Shown one piece after another: positions 11,301 to 23,300 of a DNA stretch of 64,000 nucleotides (position 1 is its first letter; each line of letters starts with the position of its first letter). The notes beneath the pieces were generated by a model, which made no database searches, was not told where the DNA came from, and saw only the letters and a program-made list of their open reading frames with translations. The translations under genes and the position numbers were made by a program. This DNA comes from Saxidomus purpurata (Eukaryota > Mollusca > Bivalvia > Venerida > Veneridae). Location of the stretch: assembly GCA_022818135.1 (NCBI GenBank), contig JAFMSR010000039.1, forward strand, positions 310,001 to 374,000, read 5' to 3'.

Positions 11301-14300
11301 AAAACCTATTGCATATATAAGTGTTTATCATTTCCGTAAAAGTTTACTTCAAGGCCCAAAAGCAAACCGTTTTGAAATAGCGAATGATAATTTCCGATTT
11401 ATTAGCTCACCTGGCTATGCCAGGGTGAGCTTTTCTGATCGATGATTGTCCGTCGTCCGTCGTCCGTCAACATTTTGATTCAAATGACATCTCCTCTGAA
11501 ACCTCTAGGCCAATGTTGATAAAACTATGCAGGAATGTTCCTTGCATGAAGCTCTACCAAAATTGTTCAAAGAATTCCATTCCATGCAGAACTCTGGTTG
11601 CTATGGCAAAAAATAGGAAAAACTTTAAAAATCTTCTTCTCTGAAACCACAAGGCCTAGAGCTTAGATATTTGGCATGTAGCATTGTCTAGTAGACCTCT
11701 ACCAAGATTGTTCAAATTATGACCCCCGGGTCAAAATTGACTCCGCGCGGGTGGGCCCTTAGTTTTTGCATAGGAATATATAGGGAAAACTTTAAAAATC
11801 TTCTTCTCTGAAACCACAAGGCCTAGAGCTAAGATATTTGGCATGTAGCATTGTCTAGTAGACCTTTACCAAGATTGTTCAAATTATGACCCCCGGATTA
11901 AAATTGACCCCGCACCGGGGGTCACTTAGTTTTGCATAGGAATATATAGGAAAAACTTAAAAAATCTTCTTCTCTGAAACCACAAGGCCTAGAGCTTAGA
12001 TATTTGGCATGTAGCATTGGCTAGTGGACCTCTACCAAGATTGTTCAAATTATGAGCCCCGGCTCAAAATTGACCCCGCCCCGGGGGTCACTTAGTTTTG
12101 CATAGGAATATATAGGAAAAACTTTAAAAACCTTCTTCTCTGAAACCACAAGGCCTAGAGCTTAGATATTTGGCATGTAGCATTGGCTAGTAGACCTCTA
12201 CCAAGATTGTTCAAATTATGAGCCCCGGATCAAAATTGACCCCGCACCGGGGGTCACTTAGTTTTACATAGGCTTATATAGTAAAAACTTTAAAAATCTT
12301 CTTCTCTGAAACCACAAGGCCTAGAGCTTAGATATTTGGCATGTAGCATTGGCTAGTGGACCTCTACCAAGATTGTTCAAATTATGACCCCCGGGTCAAA
12401 ATTGACCCTGCACCGGGGCTCACTTAGTTTTGCATAGGAATATATAGTAAAAACTTTAAAAATCTTCTACTCTGAAACCACAAGGCCTAGAGCTTAGATA
12501 TTTGGCATGTAGCATTGCCTAGTAGACCTCTTTAAAGTTTGTTCAAATTATGCCCGTGGGGTCAAAATTGACCTTGCCCGGGGGGGATCATTTGTTTTAC
12601 AAAGGCGTATATAGGAAAACTTATTTGGTATATAACATTATCTAGTGATCTTCCACCAGGCAAGTGGACTTGTACCAAGGTGAGCGATATAGGGCCATCT
12701 TGGCCCTCTTGTTTTACATTTTTCGTCAACCCGAATAAATCTCACACATTTCTAACACTGAATTCTTCCCTTTTAACAAGCTTTTAAACAATCTCGCCCT
12801 GTGTCATACAAATATTACACATCCGACGCTCGTAGAAATTGATTTGATAAATATTTCCACTTTTCAGCTTTCCAGTTTTAATACGATCCGTTAATACAGT
12901 ATTCATTTTATTTCGTTGATATATTTTGTAAACATATACATGCAGCCATACTGATAATGGGAAAAACTAGTTTCCATACCGATCGGCCAGGTCTTACCAA
13001 GTCTATGTTACACATCACTAATACAATACTGAGCTCAAGTAGCAGTGTTGTGCCGTTCTTGTGTATGTCCACAGTGACGGTTGCGCATTGGAAAATAGAC
13101 GTACCCGAAATGTGTGAGATTTATTCGAGTTGGCGAAAAATGGTAAAAATTTCGGAAACTATCAGTCGCTGTTACAAAACGGTTTGAATTTGGACCTTGA
13201 AGTAAACGTTTACGGAAAATATAGTTACGTATGCTATATATATGCAATAGGTTTTGATGAATATGCACTATTCTGTATGAAGTAATTGAAGCTGAAACTG
13301 GGTCTATGTGCGAACTGTGTTGTTTACCTTCTTATTGATATATAGTCATTAGGCTATTTTTATCTAACATTCACTGTTTGGGACCCTGGTACGCTACACT
13401 CACCTGTGTAATGAATAACTTAATCGATGATTGTGATAACAGTAGTCTTAAACTGATTCTAAAACAGTAAAATAAAAGGACTTATTTAAAAAGGCAAAAT
13501 ATTATTTACATGATCTATTTACAAATCTCTGGTTTAGAGAATTTATTTTGACGAGTACTGTTGTTGACTTACACAATAGCTCGTGTGAGGTTAATATCAT
13601 CTACCCTTTCTTACAAAAACTTTTCAAAGTCAACGGGGAGGAGAGGTCATGACACGTGCTTCGGTACTACTGTAATTGCTTTCCCCGTTAAAAGTGTGAC
13701 TTCGAATTAAGAACATTTCTTTCAATACTGTTATAGGGTTAATCAATACTGAAACTTGATATCTCATTTAATGTTTATGTCATGGTTACTAGCTGCTCCG
13801 TTTGTCCGCAAAAATGATTTTTTTGCGATACCTTCTCTAATTAGTAGAACTATTTTGCAGACAAAAAAAAGAAATGGCTTCCATGTGTTTTAAGAATGTT
13901 ACTGTTTTCTCCACTGAAATGGAAGGAAGATGCCTGTTGGATTAGTCCTTTACATTTAGTTTGGTTCATTATACACATGGTAAAAATTGGACTCCTTACC
14001 GTGCTCGTAAGTATTTGAGACTTAATTTTCATAATATGGCTTGAGCAAATTTGGGCTAGATTTTATGAGTTTATCCGTAAAGTTCATGAGCAAAATTGAA
14101 TATATACGTATATAGTTTTGTATTGAAATTTTATATACAGTATTTTCGGGTAGTAGTGATAACGTAAACAGTATTTTCGTAATTTTTACAATTAGTACAA
14201 ATTTAATCATTAAAGGTCTGTTTAACCCATAGTATAAGAGACAACGACTCAAATTAGACGAAACCACGGTTTAAAGTGTCACGTGGCGCACTTCATTGAA

Positions 14301-17300
14301 CATTTCGGAATCTAAGTTTAGTTTGTTTGAATTTTGCGATTAAAATGATATGTCGTATTTTATAAAAAGTATAAGCAATCTTAGGTCATTATCTATTATC
14401 TTTAAAGGAATGCGATGTTGTTTGTGTAACTTTTCGTTAGAAGTCATCGTTAAACAATTGAGCCGTTGGGTTAAAACACGTATGTTAAGTCATTCATTTA
14501 TTTAATTATTTATGTATTTAGTTATATTTATACAATATATTTTAAATTTGTTTTGTGCTGCTCTCAAAGAAAATTTAAAACCGCTATATCCAAGAAACAC
14601 TGATCCAAAATCAAGACCCTCATTAAAATTTATTATCAAGAAGAACAGAAATTGCCTGTATAATTGTTAAAATAAAACTGTGACAAAATGTTGTATATAA
14701 ATATAATAATATCTCCCTGTGCTAAACAGTTTGATTTTATTGAATTCTTATGTAAACGGTAACTACGTACTTGTATCATTACGAAGGACGTATAATTTTG
14801 TGCTAAGTTTTTTGAAATTTACATTTTTATAGTACTGCATATGCTACTATATAAAGTATCAATTTTGCATTGATTTTCGAGAATATGAGTCTATATAACG
14901 ACCTAATGTCGGAGAGTGCCAATAACTCATATTGTGTACAAGAAAATCCTTATTGGGTTTATTTCCGGTCAACTCGCACCTGCTCTGCAGCAACGGCATG
15001 CCGTCAACTGAAAACACGTTGACGTAATTGACAATGTATCAGATATCCCGAAATGCACTGTATATGCAAACAGACAACTGAATTTATATGATAATCACGT
15101 GAGATTCATTGTAGTTTAAACTGTTGTTTTAGGTAATTTGATTAATTGTCTCTCAAGCTATGGGTTTAACATAATTTAAACTACAGTTTAAGACTTCAAA
15201 GACTTCAAACGGCACATGAAACTATGGATTAAAGGGGTGTTACAATATATGTTTAGGTGTTAAACCTATATTTTAAAGGATAATTGTTCATATCGCTTGT
15301 CATTCACGAACGTAAGGAAATTAACCTACGGAAGAAATATATGTCACTATACAAAACAAATATATCTTGATTAATTACAACATTTTTGTTGGTCCAAGTC
15401 CTTAGAAACGACGAAGCATTATTTCTCGTTCTTTACTTAAACTCAAGCTAATGCTTAGAGTATATGAACGTTTTAATGAATTTATCAGTCGTAAATTAGA
15501 AACACTCTAATATGCAGGATGATAATTTAACACCATACCTGCGATATCACATATGTACTTTCCTAACTTTACGTTTCTTTTTCAGACTTTTCGTATCGGC
15601 AATTGTCGAGCAGGCGTGTATGAAATAGAAAATAATAGACACATTGCTCTTCATCATATATTGCTTCAAAACTGGGATTCAGGCTTGTATTTCTTTGTTA
15701 CGAAATTTGATACATAACTATTTTTTTCGTAGTTGTTTCTTCAAAGTTTAATTGCATAGCTACATAAGAATTCAATGTGTGACGTTTACAACTTCCTGTA
15801 TACGCTATTGTTCTACAGTTTCCCTTTATACGAGTTTTGATTGTTCTAATTAATAGTTAAACTTCCAGCTACACTCAAAATATAGAAACAAACAGACCCA
15901 TTTGGTTTAAGTTGCTTTGTCAGCTAAAATTTTGAAAAGGGACATTAGTTTTATATACAAAATGTATGTAAAATTTAAAAGATTACTTAAAGAATCCCCG
16001 AGAGTTTACACGACTGACTTTGCTAAATATATCTGAAAATCTGATATCTTATAGAAAGTACCGAAATAAAGAACAATTATTAAGTACACACTATTTGTTA
16101 TAGTTTTAATTCAAAAAAGATAACAAGAATCACCTTAAACAATTGTTTATACTGAGTGACTGCTTTAAGCACCAGTATGAATAGCATATTGACTGCAAGA
16201 CTTATTCCAGTGATACTGTGTGTCAGAAAATCCAGAGAAGGCTATTGGGCAGTAATTTCAAACTTAAGAACTTTAAATATTAAAACATGTCTTCAAAGCA
16301 AATTCTACCTACCCTGGCGTGGCCAAAGAAAAACCGTCAAAGGTCAACTTTATAACAATCCTGCAGATATCCATGGTAATCACTAATAAAGATCTTTCCC
16401 TTACGATTTCTGATGGCAATTATTCTTATAGTTAAAGTATGACTGCTACTCTATGAAACTGGACAATAGATTACCATACTTATAGTTTTACAGGCTACGA
16501 AACCTTGCCTTATCCCCCAGCTCATGGACCGTTTGCAGTATACGCAGTAGACGATATCCGGAGTGGAATTAATTATACAGTGTCACAAGTAAGAAACCTA
16601 TTTACTAGTATAATTGATATTAAGTTTCAACGGAAATAATAGAACTATTTGCAGTTCTAACACATCAGTACTCTGGTGCATTATTTTTTCGGCATAAAAC
16701 TTGAAATTTCAGTTAAATTGAGATCAGGTGTGCAAACTTACTTCTTGAATATTGCCGTCATTGTTAGTACAAAAATAAAAACAATGAGAAATAATATAAA
16801 CTTAAGTAAATGAATATCATAACATCGCTTAATTTTGTATCGAAGGAGTGATACAAATAAATGTTATATGGATATGGACTTTGTGATCTAGATTTTGAGT
16901 GGCAGCAAAAGCCAAATTTGTCTTCACATAGCATGTCTTGAGTTATATATTCTGATTTTTTGATAGTTCTACAACGCTGAAATAGAAGCAGCGGGCAATT
17001 TTAAGAGAACTGAGAACGATAGCCTTACTGTTATCATTCAGTATTATGACATAATGATAGACCAAGCGAAGAAAAACAAAACCAAGATTGTAAAAAGTAA
17101 GTGATACACTCTCTTTCTCAAACCATGATGGTAATGAATGTATAGTATTAAACAGTAGAATATATCATATAATATTATTTAACTAGCGACCTGGTGTAAC
17201 CAGAAAGTAAGAAGGGTCCAAGCCACAGATACAGGCACATTGATATGCTGTATATTTTGTGCCTAAATCTGTTGCAAATATGTAGGTATTGTGTGATTCT

Positions 17301-20300
17301 CCCGTAATGTTTCTATATGTTAATAGAAAAGCTGATATAAATTGTGGTAGTACATTTCAATGTTATATCATAAACGTATGAACTTTCTCTTTAAAAAAGG
17401 TAAGTGTCTAGTTATGTAAATACATTACTCAAGAGAGTGTACCATAGCTATAGCCTGAGAAAACTTACTCATCACACTATACCCTTCATCAAAAATGAAA
17501 ACAAAAAAAAACATATAAAAGCAATCTTCATTTGTTAATTGTTTGGGCAAAATATTACATATAAAACATTGAAGCAAATGTTTTTGTGACTAAACATTCA
17601 ATACTTGGATAATTAACTAACTTTCTTAAAAAACGATCAACAGTAAACAAGCCATTAAGCAAAAATCTCTACATATCAGTACAATTTATTACGTCTAATT
17701 ATTGGACTAAATGTCCAGTCCTAAAAGACACATGATCAGACAGTTGCAGTAATTTATCTGATAAAAATGTCATAAATTAATTGAGTGGTTAGTTAGTTGT
17801 AGTCGGGGGCTCATTTATAAAGGAGATTAAATATCCCTTCAAATAATTTATTTGCAGCTTTGTCACTTGCTATAAATTGGAAATCAATGCTATAAGATCT
17901 ATATTTTTGTTGCGTCATACGATTTTACTCTTTCAAGGTTTGACTTTAAATGATGTTTCTTTTTTTATTAGATTATGTATTGTTTTATTGTATACATGTG
18001 TCTGTTTGCATGTGTGTTTGTGTGTTTTTGAATTACATAACCTTCTGTAGTTGGCTTGGTTTTTGCCAGAGGAAAATCTGTGAATAGAAGAAACTTGAGC
18101 AAAGAGTTTCCTTCACAGTAGGCCATGTAAGATCACTTTCTCGTCTACCTTTTTGACTTAAATGCAAGTTTTACATTAATTCGCTAAACTATTTTGAACG
18201 GTTAATTGAAAGTTCATGTTTATTTTATATTATTCCACGCATGACCTCGTCCGCAGGTGTTTGGTAGGTTCACTTTACCTCTGCGTGTGTATTTTAAGCA
18301 CTGAAACATACAGTGCCTGATTATATCAAAACAATACTTTATTAAAAAGGGGAATTAACAATTAATGAAGTAATTTCGAAACAAAACTCATATTGTCCCA
18401 TGTTCAGTTAACTTTATTATTTGACGACAACGTTATACATACGATATACTCTTAAGGTCGATAAAAGTACAGTGTAAACGATACATGTATAATACAATTT
18501 TGTAAACCGTTATCCGAAATTGTTGAGTAGTGTTATTCTATCATAGTTACAGTAATCTCAGTTTACAACAATTTATTCGGGACCTATCAATTTTGTTCCT
18601 TATATCAACAAATATCTTGTTTACGATATATCGAACTCAAATATATAACGAACACAATATTTGAACTAAAATGTAATGAATTTTGTACCATCAAGAATGT
18701 TCTTTTTTTAGCTCACCTGAGCTGGTGAGGTATTAGGATCGATGAATGTCCGTCGTCCGTCCACATTTAGTTCGTTAACACTCTAGTGGTCACATTTTTT
18801 CCTCAATTGTCACGAAACTTTGTCAGGATGTTTGTCCCAGTAATTACTCGGACGAGCTCGAATATGGGTTATCTCGGATGAACAACTAGGTCACATGACC
18901 CAAAAATAGAAAAATCTTGTTAAGGCTCTAGAAGCTACTGTTTCAGTCCAAATATCCTGGCAATTTGTCAGAAAGGTTGTTTGGTTGATTTCTAACTCAA
19001 GTTCTAATATGGGTTACCTGTGGTCAAAAACTAGGTCACACAGCCCAAATATGGAAAAACCTTGTTAACACTCTAGAGGTAACATTTTCAGCCCAAATAT
19101 CCTGGAAATTTGTCAGAAAGGTTGTTAAGATGATTTTTAGCCCAAGTTTGAATATGGGTCATCTGGGGTCAAAAACTAGGTCACAGAGCCCAAATATGGA
19201 AAAACCTTGTTAACACTCTAGATGTTACATTTTCAGCCCAGATATCCTTGAAATTTGTCAGAAAGGTTGTTTCGATGATTTCTAGTTCTAATAAAGTGTT
19301 GTTTATTGAACATCTCATTTGCTAATTTTATTGCACTATTTTAACACCATAAGATTGATAAATGACATTTGTCTCGTAATCAGTACACATCTTTGATCTC
19401 TCTATGGTAAGGCCAGAGTTTTTTTTATCTCTTGGTTTATGCGACTGCCTGTCCTATTTTTTGAAAAGGTAGAATAACAATGACATTATGAACTGACATT
19501 TTATTTTTATTATTTCCGCTGTTCCGTCTCCACAGACTAGTTAATGAAGTGTCAGAATAGTAGGGATATATAATTGAAAGTTATTATTTTAAAGTGTTTA
19601 TTTTGTTCGAAAATGACGATTTTTGACAGGTGCAGTAGACTGATGTTCAATATGTGCTCTGTTCAATACAGTAGGAAAAGTCCTTCATACTCAATATTTT
19701 AGAAAACTTCCCATAAACCAAGCAATATAAAAACTCTGGCCTAAAATTGGCACTTATATAAAGTTTTAAATAGCGATTATGCAATACATGTTTTTGACCC
19801 CTTGTTGAACTTCCATGTTAAAGATTTTGGTACAAAAAATGTAGTTGTTATTTTTACATTCACATTACAAGAAAGTTAATATATAAAATTAAATCAATAT
19901 TTGATATATACAAAACATATAAGAAGATATCAGATTTATCAATGACAAATATGCCTATGCATGTTTTTCTTTCATAAAAGAATAAGCTCTTGTCCTATGT
20001 ACTCTTCCATCTATCACTTTGGAAAGTACCATAAATTGTTAAAAAATTGAATAGCTCACAGTGCAGATCAAGATCAGATAGCAAAATAATGAATAGCTTA
20101 CAGTACAGATCATGATCAGACAGCAAAATAATGAATAGCTTACAGTGCAGATCATGATCAGACAGAAAAATAATGAATAGCTTACAGTGCAGATCATGAT
20201 CAGACAGCAAAATAATGAATAGCTTACAGTGCAGATCATGATCAGACAGCAAAATGATCATGATCAGACAGCAAAATAATGAAAGTGCAGACCATGATCC

Positions 20301-23300
20301 GACAGCTAAATAATGAAAGTGCAGATCATACTCAGACAGCAAAATAATGAATAGCTTACAATGCAGATCATGATCAGACAGCAAAATAATGAAAGTGCAG
20401 ATCATGATCAGACAGCAAAATAATGAAAGTGCAGATCATGATCAGACAGCTAAATAATGCATAGCAAACAGTGCAGATCATGATCAGACAGCAAAAACTA
20501 AATAGCTGACAGTGCATATCTTGACCAGCCAACATACAATGAATAGCTTACAGTGCAGATCATGATCAGACAGCAAAAAAATGAATAGCCAACAGTGCAG
20601 ATCATGATCAGACAGCAAAATAATGAGGCCTAGAGCTTAGATATTCAGCATGTGGCAATAATTGACTCTCTACCAAGATTGTTCAAATCATGACCTCAGG
20701 GTCAAAATTAACCCTGCCTGGGGGGGGGGTCTTTTGATTTTACATCATGAGCCAAAGGTAAAAATTTATCCTTTCTGCTATTAATAACCTTTTATTTTTG
20801 CCAATGGTAGACAGGTGAGCGATACAGGGCCATCATGGCCCTCTTCGGGCCTTCTAATATTTCATTTACTTTCACTCCGGATATTCCGGATGTAACGATG
20901 GGTTTCTCACTTTCCGAATACATTGTTTTCCCGTTCACGGAGATTGTTATAGTTTGCGAGACGGTGTGAACGAGTGACAATGAGCGGTGCTCATACAATT
21001 GCGAATAATCGATCAAATTATCACACTAACAATTTCTTGAATTAAAAGTAATTCACACACATGTATAGTTAAATGCCCTTTGCTGAGCTAAACATTATTT
21101 GAGAAAATATTTATACTGGTACATGGTTTGACGTTTGAGTAAAATGTACAAGCTTTTTGTACAGTACATGAAAAATCATGGAGTCCCCAGGGGAGTCCCC
21201 TATGTGAGAGAGGACATTGCAATTACTACCAGAAATGACCTGATGAATGTATTTCTATAGAAATTATGTTACCAACACCCAAATCAATTAATATTGGAAC
21301 TGTTTATAGACCACCAAGACAGTCACTTTTTTAGATCACATAGAAAAAATTCTAACCAATCTAAGGTCAGACTGTGAAGCCTGTGTTTTAGGAGATTTAA
21401 ACAGTTGTTTTAAACACAAATGTAGTTCTCTTTCTTAATTTTATCTTAATATTTTGAGAATATTTGATTTTACACAATTGATCACTGAAGCTACAAGAAT
21501 TACTAAATATTCTAGTAGTATTTTGACAAATTCAAAAGAGAAAATTAGTCAGTCTTGTTCAATTCCCATTAGTGTTAGTGACCATTTTCTGACTTTTTGT
21601 ACACGAATATTTTCAAAACATACCTTTTTGAAATTTTTGAAAATTGTTTAGCAATTGCTGACTGGAGTAGTTGTTTTTATGCAGGAAATGTCAATGATGC
21701 CTTTAAAGATGTTTTTATGAATATTTTAAACACTATAGCCCCTGTCAAAGAAGTTAGATTGAAAACAAAACTGAACCATGGATGTCTGCAGAAATTTTAG
21801 ACTACATAAGTAAAAGATATTCTTATTAGAGATGGATGTCTGCATACATTTTAGACTACATAAGTAAAAGAGATTCTTAATAGTTTCAGAAAACTTGGTA
21901 AGAAAACTGACTATACTTTATTCTGTAAATATAGAAATCTTGTGCAAAGAGAGGCAAGGAGTGCTAAAGGAAATCATTTTACAGAACATATAACAGATCT
22001 TAAACAGCAAGGGTACAAAACACAAAAGAAAGATAACTCTGATATTGTTATTAACATCAGTGGTGAAAATAGTTTTAGTTCTAAGAAAATTGCAAACCAT
22101 TTTAACAGTTCTTATTTTTACAAATATTGCAGCCAAGCTTGTAATTAACTATTAAATCCAAGCAGATTATTAGATCTTAGTTCTCAGATGTTGTATGAAT
22201 TTTACAAAGAATGAAATACTGGAAGTAACACTTTTGTATTGAAACATATTTCAGAATCAGTTGTATACAATGAACTAAGAAATTTGAATTCTTGTAAGAG
22301 TAAGTACTGGTTTAGATGAAATCCCAGCAAAATTTTGAAAGATGGAGCAAATGTTCTCAAGTTGCCAATAACATTTTTTGTAAATATGTCAATATCTGAT
22401 AGTACTGTTCCTGAAGATATGAAAACTGCTCGAGTAAAGCCTTGTAATCTGGATGTTGGTAACTATAGACCAGTTAGTATTTTAAGCATTTTATCAAAAA
22501 TCTTTAAACAATCTGTGTATGTTCAATTGGAGAACTTTCTTGTTGCTAACAACTTGTTATAATGTATATGAATAACAGTCAGGATTTAGGAGCTCTAAGG
22601 TCTGTATACCGGTATTGTTATGTTAAATTTGCAGCAAGCATTTGACACTGTAGACCATGATATTCTATATGGTAAACTTAAAAGCATGGGTGTTAAATCT
22701 ACAGATTGGTTCATGTCATATCTAACGGGTAGAAAGCCAAACGATTGTGTTAAAATGTTTATTCTGACTTTCAGCTTGTTACATGTGGTGTTTCACAGGG
22801 CAATATGCTAGGCCTTTTATTGTTTCTTTGTTTTGTAAATGATATGAACATTAGTATTGATCCAACATGTAAACTGATACTATATGCTAATAATAGTGCA
22901 ATTTTATTTGCCCACAAAGATCCAAATGTCATATCTGAAAACAAAACTAGGAACTGTCTTAGAATCATGTTCATGTTGGTTAGTTGACAATAAGTTGTCA
23001 CTTCATTTGGGTAAAACTGAGTGTATTTTATTTGGTTCTAAAAGGAAATTAAAACGAGATGTAAGTTTTAAAGTTGTGTGCCATAATCATACTAGTTTTC
23101 CGACATCATACGTAAAGTATTTAGGTTTAAGTATTAATGACAATCGGTCTGATGAAACAGTAGTTAACTCTATTGTATTAAAGGTAAATTCTAGACTTAA
23201 TTTTGTGTATAGACATACTTCGGTATAAGATTATAATACTTGGAAACATTTGTGCTCTGCCCTTTAACAATGGTTTATAGACTATGCTTGTTCCTCTTGG

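Noticed and set aside
19995..20405. 136-codon - strand frame rich in repeated LIMICTVSYSLF-like peptides
   Set aside because: It is the direct product of the 42-bp satellite, whose length is a multiple of three; there is no start context or family similarity.
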